This document shows positions 1 through 12,000 of a DNA stretch of 64,000 nt, in pieces. Below the pieces are notes generated by a model. It saw only the letters and a program-made list of their open reading frames with translations. It had not been told where the DNA came from and searched no databases. Source of the DNA: Cylicocyclus nassatus (Eukaryota; Nematoda; Chromadorea; Rhabditida; Strongylidae); assembly GCA_958299035.1 (NCBI GenBank), contig CATQJL010000001.1:22489433-22553432 (forward strand), given 5' to 3'. A program made the translations under genes and the position numbers. Every line of letters begins with the position of its first letter. Within the stretch, counting starts at the first letter, position 1.

Positions 1-1964
1 CTGAAAAATTGCACCATTTTCTTGCTTGGCATTAATATTGCTAAAAATGGTAGATCAATTACTTTTTGACAACCCTTGCTCACTCTCCACTAAGCTCTGA
101 TTGCAGAAAAATGGAAAAAAGAGACTTTTTGAGGTTTAGCGATTTGAGGCAAGCCCGTAAAAGATTCATTTTACTGAATAGAATCTAAAACAGGCAGTGT
201 CGTGAGCTTGCTTTCCAGTCTCCTTTTTCAAACTGGGCAAAAGTGCTGATCCAGCTAACCTTCAAAAAGCATAATGGAATTAGCAGACAGAAAAGTAGAT
301 TTCTTGGCACTTTCTTGAATATAGCTTTTAAAAGAAAATTCTGATTAGCACGAACTTTGCTCAGTTAGAAAGAAGAGATCAGGAAACTTATGACATTGTC
401 TATTTTAATTTTTATTGCAGATTCTTTAGTCTTCAACGTTCTTATTTCGAGTCATGGTCTCAGAATATTCGCTTTTTCCTTTTTATTTCTATAAACAGAG
501 CTTAATAGAGAGTAAGCAAAGTGCCGTTCAAAAGTGCATGCAAGTTTTCTAGCAATCTCAGCGAAGTAAGAACTTTGCGACTGGGCTGGAAGTTAAGTTT
601 TTTCAAAAAAAGGAACTACGAAACATTAATTCAATATTTTTACTACTGCCGTGCCACTGAAAAAGCGCTACTTACCATCGTAAATCATTCCTAGAAAGAA
701 GAGAGGGTTTTTTTTTGAACGTGATGTTTCACAGAAAAGTTTTGGTAGGCAGAAAATCGTACCTTAATTTCCTTCTTGCTTGTCATATTAATCATAGAGA
801 TCGTAGAAATGATACACACTGAGCAACAAGAAATCTATGCTCTAAAAAAAGCAGTTTCGCGAAACGAAGTCAAAGTGAGAATTCGCAAAACCATCAGTTT
901 AGCATCGAATTACAAGGGAAGCTTATTTAGTCGAAGTAGCCCTTTTTAGAAGGGCATAAAAAGCTAATTCCAGACCTGCCTTTTTTATCTGCAGAACATT
1001 TATGGGCGAGAGTTATGGACGTTTTTGGAGCCAAAAATATGCATTTGGATAAAATATGTTGCTAGAATCTGACTAGCTCTCAAATATGATGATTATCATT
1101 GCTCCGTTGAAAAGCTATGTAGAGAAAGTATTACGGCTACTTTTGTCCCACTTACACATTTAATTTTCTGCTTCAATAAGTGCTCATCACTCCTCATCCA
1201 TGGACGTTCTGCATATAATGAAAGCAGATTTGGAATCAGCATTTTATGCCCTACCAGCTGGTATACATTCCTTCAAAATGCTACTTCGACCAAACATGCT
1301 TTCCTTGTATCTTTTGACCAAGCACAATCAGCACGATAGTGAGCATCATTGTTTTTAATAATGAAATCAAATCTGAAGAAATCCGATTTCTGTACCATTT
1401 CGGTCACCCAAATTGCTCGCACCGTTTACATCGATGTTTAGTACAGCTCGTTATTCTAAGAAAGTTATTCGCGCTTCCTGTATTTATGCATGTTTCATTT
1501 CTTTTGCAGATATGGCCACCAGTTTTAATACTTATCGTCATTTCTGAATTTTGTAACGTTTCAAAACTTGATCAATAAAAAGCAAGTTTTTTTGGTGCAC
1601 AACGCCACAAACATCAAAATTGTAGATCAGCTATTTCCTTGCCTGTCTCCTATTGTAATGGAAAAAGTAAAGTGATTCAGACTCCATAGAAATATTGTGC
1701 ATGCTCATAAATCTGCAGTTTGATGTTGATTGAACTCTAATGTCCCCAGCAGTAAAGAAAAACGACATTAACTATACATTTAATAACAATCAGATGCAAA
1801 ACTACAAACTGCACCCACAATGTCGGCATAATTGAAAGGTCCCCTATACGATTTAAAACTGTTCGAAATTATCTATGACAAAAACTCAATTAAAGCACTG
1901 TCGAATGCTGCCTCAAGTAGGCTTCTGTTTTGCTTTGTGCACCTATGGACAACAAAATATTAGG
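1..1964. other. No gene seen; decayed foldback sequence
   Basis: AT-rich sequence without convincing exons. Segments near 70-130 and 470-540 are imperfect inverted copies of each other and resemble the arms of the mariner-type foldback at 44581-45284, so the first 640 bases are probably an old copy of that family. Confidence 0.4.
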
Positions 1965-2735
1965 TCGTTTCACAAGTTCGTAAAGTTTTCATTCTTGTTC
2001 TCATCTTTTTGAGGAGCGGTTGATTTGCGCCATGGTGCGTACATCATTGAAAAGAGCTAATCACACCCTTCAAAGTCAACTAATTATTTCTGATAAAACG
2101 CTGATTTGCTTTGATTTCTTAGCTTTCAAAGAAGGGTTTCTCAAATTATGGAAAACGGTGTCTTCTCGTCATTATGATGCAAAAAGTAGTGGATTGCCAA
2201 GAAGGTATTGAGAGTTTGAAAGATGACTCCTGAACAAGACTTTTGGCATGATGAGCAGGACGTTCTGCACTAAAAATTGCTAAGCAAAAACAAGACGTTC
2301 GCCCTTACCGTGCGCAACCTGGCTGCACCCTCTGAACGAATCCCTACTGCAGAAAAGGCCTAATAAACAGGAAAGCGAGCTTTTCTGCGCGGCAAAACCT
2401 AGTCCCCTACGGCAACCGTCATCATAGTTGTCCTGCAAGTCTTGGTCGGGAGGTACATTAGTATCCAGTGTACTCCTGAGATCTCGCTCTAGCATATTGT
2501 GGTCTGTTCCAGTCTGTCACAAATCATATTAACGGCATCTGATTTGATTTTGTAGACGATTCCAGGCGCTGGTTAGACGACTTTTTTGGGACCAGACCAG
2601 CTGAGTTCTAAAAAAAAGGAACCGAAAAACTGACCATAATGGCAGAAGTTTGTGCGCAACAGCGGAATATGCATTGTGGACTGAATTTTGCTAAAATTTT
2701 GTCATTTTGTTGGTCTATAAAAACTCTTCGAACTC
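1965..2735. repeat. Dispersed repeat, copy 1 (second copy at 55180-56540)
   Basis: Long stretches match the 55.2-56.5 kb region in the same order: 1968-2040 with 55187-55260, 2225-2500 with 55510-55790, and 2700-2745 with 56482-56530. The short reading frames inside are not conserved between copies, so it is a noncoding or decayed repeat. Confidence 0.65.
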
Positions 2736-2923
2736 ATGGAACGACCTAATACAATGTTCTCTTCTTCTCGAATGTGGGACGTAAGGAGCTTGATGTTTAC
2801 CTTTTCTTGCTTTGTACAAATTTCTCAAACAGTAGGTTTCCAACACCAAAAGCTTAACCATCTGAAACAAAAGCGTTAAAGGACTTTATGGCAACAGTTA
2901 AAAACATATAGTCACTTCTTCAG

Positions 2924-3029
2924 CTCTTGATACGCGTTTGGTGGGCAACTGTCTTGCAAATATTTTACTGCTTGTTTTGGTCCTGTCGGTGGTTACCAGT
3001 CCAAAGTGTATCTCTGATAGTGCAGCCAG
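2924..3029 (+). CDS. OAC gene exon: acyltransferase-3 membrane segment
   Basis: Acceptor CTTCTTCAG, donor CAG/GTAAGG, starting in phase 0 and ending in phase 1. Encodes a hydrophobic, Trp-rich stretch (RVWWATVLQIFYCLFW) followed by a short loop, as expected just before the last helices of an acyltransferase-3 domain. The 99-base intron that follows keeps frame with the next exon. Confidence 0.6.
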
Positions 3030-6000
3030 GTAAGGCAAGCTGAGGCAAGTTTAACTCGCGGAAACGCAAAAGGACTCAAGACTCATGGTCCAGCTTTGCT
3101 CCTGACAGTTTTCTGTTTTCGTGCTCAGTACTATCACATAGGATATGCTCGACCTTTATTGCTGGTGTAGTTGTCTACCTTAATACCGAAATATTCTTTC
3201 TCACAAACGCATTGATGGTTTACTGCGGAGACATATCTTATGTTTTATATTTGGTCCATTGGCCAGTTATGGTGGCAGCTCGATATTCAGTTGATTCTCA
3301 GATGCTTTCTTGGAAAGGTATCACCTTCAAGATGTACCAAGTTGGGCCAATCTGGTTCCAGCAGTAACGAGTTAGAATAGAATATATTTTTGTAAATTAT
3401 TCAGTAACAGCTCTTATCACACTGACATTGTTAGTGAAAGCATTATAGTCTTTTTTCGAAAAAGTGTCATGAGCTATAGAGTCACCACGGCAATGCTCAC
3501 CAAGCTGTTTTTGAATCTTGAAATTATAGTAATTGCGCTGTTACATACCTTTATTATCAGCGAAATTCTGGTTGAAATAATGCACAAAATATCATTTGCT
3601 TCATTTACATGATGTAAATGGTTCGAATGAATAGTGACAGTTAAAAAAACGTTCGAAAAACTAAAGACTTTTGTTCAACTAGAATTTAGAAAAAATTGTT
3701 GAATTTGCGCGCGAAACACATTAAGTTATTTTTGACAGAGATGACACCTTAATTTGAATAATTGAAAAGGCAAACTTCCTGGATGGTCTAGATGGTCTTA
3801 ATCTGGACCTTTAATCATCACAAAATTTGCTTTGTGCTACATAATTTTAAGATAAAAGGTCTTTCAGGCATGATTGCTGTACTTACCGTTAGCTTCACAC
3901 TGTCGATAGCAATCCATCATACTTTAGAGGTTAGAGTTTTATAGTTTATAAACTTGAAACACTGATGACGTGTAATAAATAAATTTGCAGAAGTTTTTCA
4001 TAAATAAGAAGGCTATGACGAGTTTTCTTTGCGTGGTTGCCTGTTATGCTTGGATTGTCAGCACTGAATCGTTGTATCTTTATATTCCTTCACTAGAAAA
4101 CATCAATCCAAACACTTCGAGTATTTCCAAGCACTTTCGATATTTCCGGGAGTTTTATTCATTGAAGCAATTACAGAAATTGATTACGCTATCGAGTGGA
4201 ATATGAGAGAATCTCACAAACTATATTTTACACTGCCGTGCAGTGCAGATCGTAGCACTCATCGCTATACAAAGTACAAAAAAGAAATACAGTTACGATG
4301 CGTTGCGGTAAGTAGTCAATGCAATGCTTAGAAGTCCAAGTGCTCTAGTGTAAAAGAAAATTTTTAAAAGTAGTTTTCCTTCCTATTTGTAAGTTTACCG
4401 TTTTTCGAAACGATAGTAAAAGCTCTTAACGCAAGCACGACTGCATAAACGGGCAATAAATGCCCTAAAAGTCGGAAAACTAGTTAAACATCTCTCTTGA
4501 CGCATCAAAATTTCACCATTTTCTTTCACCGGAACACACACTATGAAACTCATCAATTTGCTTCTTCATATACGACATTGCTTTGTTTATGTCTATGCCC
4601 CACCTTTGTCAGTTTCCTGCATCTCTTTAGTTTTTCGGATTCTCCGTGCCAATCCCCTACTAAATCTCAGCTCGTAGTTTGGATATGCGCTTAAAAAGTT
4701 ATAGATTCTGTTGATTTACTAGTTTTTGTTTAGAGTTAGCACACTCTTTTCTCCGCTGCCTCCTTCCGTGCATTAGTACACCAGCGCCCCAGCTCAAAGT
4801 TTGCAAAAAAAAACAATAGGACCGATAAAAGATGTGCTTTTTACAGACGTTATTATGTTCATAACGCACGCTCATCTGTTGCCGTACTCGTACATTCTGT
4901 GGGTTCCAGTGGGTAGGCATTATTCCCACGAAATCGGTGTTTATGAAGCTATTACCCACTGGATAGCAGCGGAACCCACTGGGTTCATTGATAATTTGGT
5001 CACTGAACTCTTGCATCAACATTAGCCTCGTTGCTCAAATTTGCAAAAATTTCAATTGGTTTGAAAAGGCACCCGTCTTGCCTTGCGTATTGTTCAAAAT
5101 TTGACCCGGACTGAGCTATGAAACTTCTATGAGGCATACGTTCAAACAGGCAGACATACATACAGAGGACACACACATACAAACGAGCACTTAGCTGTAT
5201 AAAATAATAGAATATTATGTAAAACAAATTATATAGAGCTTATGGGGAAGTTTGTAAAATGGGTGCAAATGTAAGTCAAAATTGTTACTACCAAGGAGGC
5301 ATCGAAGTTTCCAAATCAAGGTGGTAAACTTGCCAGTTGATTTAGAAACAAAACTTTGTATTTAATTCAGAAACTTATAATTTTCATTGACAAGTCTTTT
5401 AAAAAACTTCATATTTTGTTCTTCTGCGTCTTACCCGAGCATACACTAAATTTGGTGCCAATCCATCGCAAGCGTCAAGAAACGATTCGCTTGTAAGTTG
5501 TTGGCGATGTACCATTTATTGTATGTACTCGCAATAACAAGAACAAAATGCAAAGTTCCTAAAAACTCGTGAATGAAGAGCGCGAGAATATTCTTTGCAA
5601 AGCCAAAAGCCGTTTTGATGTTATTTTATTTGCAGAAAATTTTGCAACTTATTTCTTAAATTCGCACCTTGTTTTTTGTTTTTAACTACGCGAACTTTTC
5701 AAAAACTCGCCACAACCCTAAATCATATCATTGGGCTTGGCGGCACAAGGGGAAGCCGACTATCGTTTCAATTCCAAAGATCAGAAGGATGTCATTTTTT
5801 GAGGTTTAGAGAACTTTAGAAAAAGAATTTGTTTGCTGTTTGCTCTCGACAAAACTTTACCATGCCGTTCCCACATTGGCCATACATACTGAGTCTCAAA
5901 AAAACCATGTACACTGTTTGCTCAATATCTCTCTTACCATAAAGCCTTTTGTCGACCTGAAGCACCATTCTGTAGAGCTGACTTCATCATAGATTTACAG

Positions 6001-9000
6001 CATATAGCGAACTACATACCAATCTATTTATTGCTGTTGGGTGTAATCTCAAATCTATAGAAGGTTAGCTGCCCTCAATGACACCGCTTCGCCAGATCTA
6101 TTACCAAGTAGAAATTTGCTAAGTACAGATCAGGCCAGCGTTCCGGCAAAATGATGGAAACCGAGATTTTACAGTGTGGCTATGGTAGACCTCCAGCTAA
6201 TCTATCAGTAAAGTCTGGGACCAGAAGTGTTTCTAAAAAGCCCAAAATCCGCACCGGAAGTCTCCAGACCCCGCCCACTTCCGAATTCCGACCACTTCTT
6301 ATATGTAGCGACTGCGGACACGGAAAGCTTCGAAAAAAGCTCATTTTTACTATTTTCAAGCGCTGAAAAGCTCAGGTATGGCTTCAGCATGGCGAGAAGG
6401 CCCCGAAGAGGTAAAAAACTGTAAAGTGAAGTTTTGCCAGGACATTGCATTTTGTTGCAGTGGCTCGGCAGAATGGCAACATTGGGATGTTCATCGTTCT
6501 CGACTCCCTTGGTAAGTTAAGTCTGAAACTGGCTTTGCAGCGTTTTGAATTATCAATAACTTGCTTTCCCGGACGTGAAAAGTGTTGTTTGGGCGGATTG
6601 CGAAAATGGCTGCTGGAGCCAATAATCCAATTGCCGCCAAGATGGGGGTGCCTCCGCTCACGAGCCAATCGCGCTCTAGAGGGCAGGCTTACGCCGCCTA
6701 CCCAAATAGCACTTTTCGTCTAAAAAAGCGGATTATTGATATATTCTGAAGTGGCAGAGCACAGGATTGGACCTACTTACAGAACCGAGTCAATGAATAA
6801 CCCAGACTGTCATTCTGCCGAGCCGCTGCCGTTAAAGGCAGCATATAGGCAGATCTGGACCTATGGGGATTTTGCGTGGAAAGTACTTTTGGGGCCCTAA
6901 CTAAGGCACTGCCAAAGCGGCAGCAAGGTAGTGCTCTAATGGCTGAGATATTCCCCTCAAAACTGGACCCCGCGATCGTATTCGCAGGGATTCATGGCAG
7001 TTTCCCGCCAGGACCCACTCTTTGCGCCATAAACCCATGCGAAATACGATCGCGGGGTCCAGTTTCGAGAGGAATATCTCAGCCGGTAGAGCACTACCTG
7101 AGCTGTCGCTTGAGCAGTGGCTTAGTTAGGGCCCAAATTTACTAACTATGTGAGATCCTCATGTGTCCAGACTTGCCTGGACGCTGCCTTTAATTTGAAC
7201 ATATCCGCGATTGAAGGACCGTGCTGCTACTTGTCCAAAAGATTTACTTAGGAAAGCGACCAATTGTGAGGCATAGTGATGCGGCCAGCTGCTTGCTTGA
7301 AAAAAAAGAAGAAAAGGTGCGGTCTGCACTTGCGAAATCAGGGTTCCATTTGCGAATTTCAGCATGATGCAATGCATTCGCATACGCTTCTCATCTTCCA
7401 TCTCTCCTTCTTCTTTAATGTGCAGTGTGTCTCTTATACCTCCGACATTTGTGTTCATTGTTCATTATATGGTTGGAAGCTTGAATATGTTACCACTAAA
7501 TTTTTCTATATTTGTTTAAAAGGGCTTCAGGTAAATTATACGCTCTTTTGAATTTTAATGCGGTTGAGGAGTAGAGGACTAGGCTGCCAATCCTCCATCG
7601 CGCGGACTGCCAACACGAGCTGCTATGCCATGAGGAGAAGTTCGCATTCGTTGCAGATTCAGCACAACATTTCCCCCTCGACAACCTACTGTTTCTCTAT
7701 TCGCTTATTAAAATCCTTTTGATTGCTTTTCTTCCTTCATCTTTGACATATGTTTTTGCACCTTCGGATACATTTTATCCAAACCATATCTTTTCACCTT
7801 CAACGCATTAGCAAATCTCTCATTTGTTCACAACAAGGTGTTCTTTATCTCGCTATCGGATGTTCTCTTAGTAATTTCGTTTCCGGATTCGACTCTGCTT
7901 TCTTCGGCGATCATGATAGAATCAAGCCCTTCACTATCCACTCTGAGTCATATTTGTGCATATTATCCACCTCGCTCAAAATCGAATGAGGAAAGAAAAT
8001 TGCAGAGAAAATTGCAACGCGGTTAGAATCCAAGTAATTTGACTGGAAGGATGGTTGGACTTGCAGAATGGTCTAAACAAGACGTATTAGTGAAATTGAT
8101 CACCGAAGCAAGTTCAAGCGTTCACGGCAATTAGGTAATGACGGCAATAACTTCAAATGCGATGCACGAGAGTTAAGCTGCACATTAGGGTGGGTTCATA
8201 GGTACTGCAAGCCCCGGAACAGTTCCAGCACAGCGCACAATTCGACAACTGTGTCGGGACTGTTCCGAAACTGCGATTCAGTATGAACCTATGAACCTTT
8301 AGCGAGAATCAAGAAAGCTTAGAAAATGAAGCGCGGGCAGTACATTGGAGCGCAATAAAGCCTGATGATTTCGCGCTTATGATAAGAAAGCAGAGCGGCT
8401 GTTGATAGCAGCTGGCTACTGGCAGAGGCTTCAAGTGGCTAATGATGCTGCTGGCGCAGTATGAAGTCACCAGTAAGGCCCCAGGATTTCCGTTTGGGGA
8501 GGGAGAGGGGAAAACGAACATTCCTCCCTTCCCCCCCCCCCCCCCACCCCCGCACCTTTCTCGGTTCGCCACTCAAAGGCGCATAAACAAATAAATTTAT
8601 TATGTCTAATGTTTTCGAGACATTGCTCGGCACTCCCTGTTTCAGAGAGGAAATGGCAGTGCAAATATCTTACTGATTGGGAACTCGATTGCATACAGAG
8701 CATATCCCCTGATTTATGATGTCTTGAAAGGACGGTACAGCATCTTCAGACTTTATTCAAGAGGCTGTTTGTCACTGAAGATGTTTGAAGTCACCGTTAC
8801 TCTCTGATTTCTAATCTAGCATGTCCTCCTCTGTCAAACTGGTGTCCGCTTTTCACCGAAGCGATGAAGAAAGTAGTGGAACACGAAAAGCCAGACATTG
8901 TTTGGTACATGCATCATTGCTTGTGAGTTTCATTTAGAATCTTAGCTTTGGGGTGTACAAGTACTTTAGATACGCTCCTTTTGTTGATCCCGTATTGGAT

Positions 9001-12000
9001 CTCAGTCAAGATAGAATCTATCAAGAGTTTCAAGAAAACATTGATCATATCAGGTACATTGACGATACGGAGACCACATTGCAGAGTAGATTTTTAGGCA
9101 ATGATAGTAGATTAAACCATTTACAAATTAAAATCACCTCATTTCGTTTTTTTTGAATTCGTGAATTTTTTTAGGTTGAAGAAAAAGGATACCGCTTTTT
9201 TTCAAATTTCCACAACTAAACACTTGTCACTTGAAATCAAGGGCATACTCGGGGCCACATAATTACCATTTGATTCAACTGGCTTGGCATCCGCAAAGGC
9301 GGGGCTTCGTGACCTAATTGCTAGGTAATGATCAGAGAGCACTCGCGCGAGAGAGACGTAGATGCGTCGCGGGCGCGTGCGGCCTCAATTAGATCACAAA
9401 ACCCCGCCCTAATAGTGCCAAGCCAGTTGAATCAAAGGTTACTAAAGTTTTGAAGGTTTGTCGTATACAACGCATACATAGGAGCCCAAGACTGCTGGAA
9501 GCGGGGGTTTCGTTTTCCGTTTTTCATTTAATTTATTTCTAAGCATAAACGAAAATAGCATTAGCAAGTGTATTGTGTATGTGAGTTACATGCAAAATCA
9601 AAATCGTGGACTTTTTTGCGACAAGAATTTTTTTTCTTGCATTACAATTTGCTCTTACGTTTTGATTCTAAACTTTGCGTAAATTACGACTTGTGCCAAA
9701 AATCAAAGGTAAACCTGTAAAGCTTTCTTTGCTCTACCGATTATTTTCCCCCTCACATAACTTTTTTCAAATTCTTCCCGTTAGCTATAGAAAGCCACAA
9801 CCATTTTCTTCCTTTCCTAACAATTATTTCCAACCTAATATAGAAATTTATTGTGGCAAATCGTACAAAACATATGCTAATGTTGAAGGGAAGTTTTCTC
9901 ATAAGATTGCATAAATCTGGTTTAAGCAACTACACGAAACATATAGTCATCGATATGCCCTACTATAAATCCCCATTCAATACTGGTGCTATGCTTGCCA
10001 GAAGACTGCACTTCAATCTTTCTCTTGGAGATGAATTCGTAGTTACTTGGCAGGTGTGTGAAGTTCTTTACTAACAAATCATTATTTTCTTAGATTTTCA
10101 GCAGCACATCAACCAGACACAATATCACCAACTGAGGTTAAGCTCGCTCAAGTGCAGCAAGTGCATCATGAACGAAATAAACAAGGTAGGCTTAGTAGAT
10201 TGGAGAAAAACAAGCACTTAGCACAATTTGACTTCCATTCTATTGTTAGGCTGGAATTAGCAATGGAAATTAAAAAAAATCAAGTGCTCTGTATATGGAA
10301 AACGAGCTAGAGCGACTGTTTGTTGTCTTCGCTAAGCTTAAGAAATGCGAGGTATGACGAATATCAGAGTTCTTATAGTTGTCAAGAATTGAGCACCTCA
10401 ACGTTTTAAGCTGTAGGGGACGCTAGTTTACGTGAAGGAATTGATTACTATCATGTCGCAAATATATACAAATCATAATAGAGTATTAGGTTGTCCGGAA
10501 AATAATGTCGCATGGCATCCTACCGCCACAAAAACAGCGAATGGGGTACCAATTGATAGAGCAAAGCAAGCTCTACAAAATAGCTTACAAACTTCCGCGG
10601 AAGTCGCGCTCCATCTAAAGTTCGAATTCAAAATATAAACTACATATAAATAAATATAAACTACACATTCACAAGTATAGTTTGTGGTATTTTTCCATGC
10701 CAAAATTCCAAAACCGACCTCTATTTTTTCTCCATGTGACTTTGATTAATTTTCAAAGTCTATGAACTTGGGAGTAAGCTGATCTCCAAACATGTCGCTT
10801 TGGTGTTTAGTTGGTTTTTGACGACGGTTTGGTTAGAACGCGTTAATGTTTATTTAAGATGTTGTATAATTTTACTCTCCCCACAATGTTTACAACCTAA
10901 AGGGTTGGGGACTTTGTATGTAAGCATGTTTAAGCAGTTTTTCTATGCTTTCCTATGCCAGTCTTGGCCCTCCGCCTTCATGCAATTCTTTGACGATTTC
11001 AGTGCAACTCCTTCAACGATTAAGAGACGGTTATGCTCCAACACGGCTAAAATTCTAAAAGCTTAATCATGAACCTTTGAAGCTGTCTTTTTATGCATGG
11101 ATGTAGAGAACAGGGAAGGGCACAAGCGGCTTACAAGGCAAGACGGATACCCCTTTAAAGTAGAAAACAAAGGAGATATTTATTTACACTATTTGAGTGG
11201 ACGGAAAAAACTGTTGTGTTGTTAATCATGGAGCGGAAACGGGGAATGATAATATTTCAAAAAATCTTGAGGAGGAGTTGTTGAACTTTACGTACATTGA
11301 CCAAATTTTTGCAGCCCTCTTTCTGACAAACAAAACTTATCCAATTTCTATCGTTAGTCATACATATACATACTACAATGTCCCTCAAAATACCTCCTCC
11401 CCCCTAACAATCAATCCACCTCCTTTTTATCCCAACTACTCTTCTTGCTAGTGCTCATCACCGCTTCACCGATCCCATTCTCTGCAAATCCAACAATTAT
11501 GCGCTCTCCGTGCAAACGAGGGAATTCAAGATGTGAACCGAGATAAACAAAAGGCTTGTTCACAGCAAAGAGGAAATGATATGACACCAAAATTGGTGTT
11601 CAGATGCGCAGTAGAGAGCGGACTATGTATGAAAAATTGTGTAAAAAATTATGCGAAGTATCAGGGGGAGACTAAGTTTTGCAACTGCTTTCATAACTTT
11701 ACTCTCATTGACCATGGCGCGCTCAAATTTTGGCTATATGTACTATTGGACGTGTGCTACAAAAGCTCACAAGAAGCTTGATTTTTGAGGAAGAAATAAA
11801 AAAACTGCAAGCATTGTTTGAAAACCAGTGAATTTCGAGGATTTATGAGGTTATAAGCAAAAATGAAGCCGCTCGCAAACATATTAGGTTGTCCCGAAAG
11901 TTTTGTCCGTTTTTTCAACCTATTATAAAAACACGTGGAACGAAGATAGGGAAACGCTCTAAGCACTATCCGACGCAGCTTTTTTCCCTCTTTCCAACTG

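Larger units (their letters stand above)
4308..8645. other. Large intron of the OAC gene, repeat-filled
   Basis: Lies between two exons that join in phase. Holds a solo foldback arm (about 5884-6060), a palindromic MITE (6892-7134), a short MITE (8192-8297) and a run of about 19 C (8527-8545). No exon of this gene was recognised inside it. Short open frames at 4699-5022 and 7838-8026 lack support. Confidence 0.55.

Noticed and set aside
3985..4206. A small secreted peptide of about 63 residues with a hydrophobic N terminus.
   Set aside because: The sequence continues an acyltransferase-3 exon series in phase (HHTLE then KFFINKK) and its hydrophobic stretch is the domain's last helix, so it is an exon of the OAC gene.
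4699..5022. A 107-codon minus-strand protein.
   Set aside because: Low-complexity, built partly on inverted AACCCACTGGGTTC blocks, with no splice or family support.
8527..8546. The C run as a functional G-quadruplex or promoter signal.
   Set aside because: It lies inside an intron, is a simple homopolymer, and has no conserved context beyond similar runs in MITEs.
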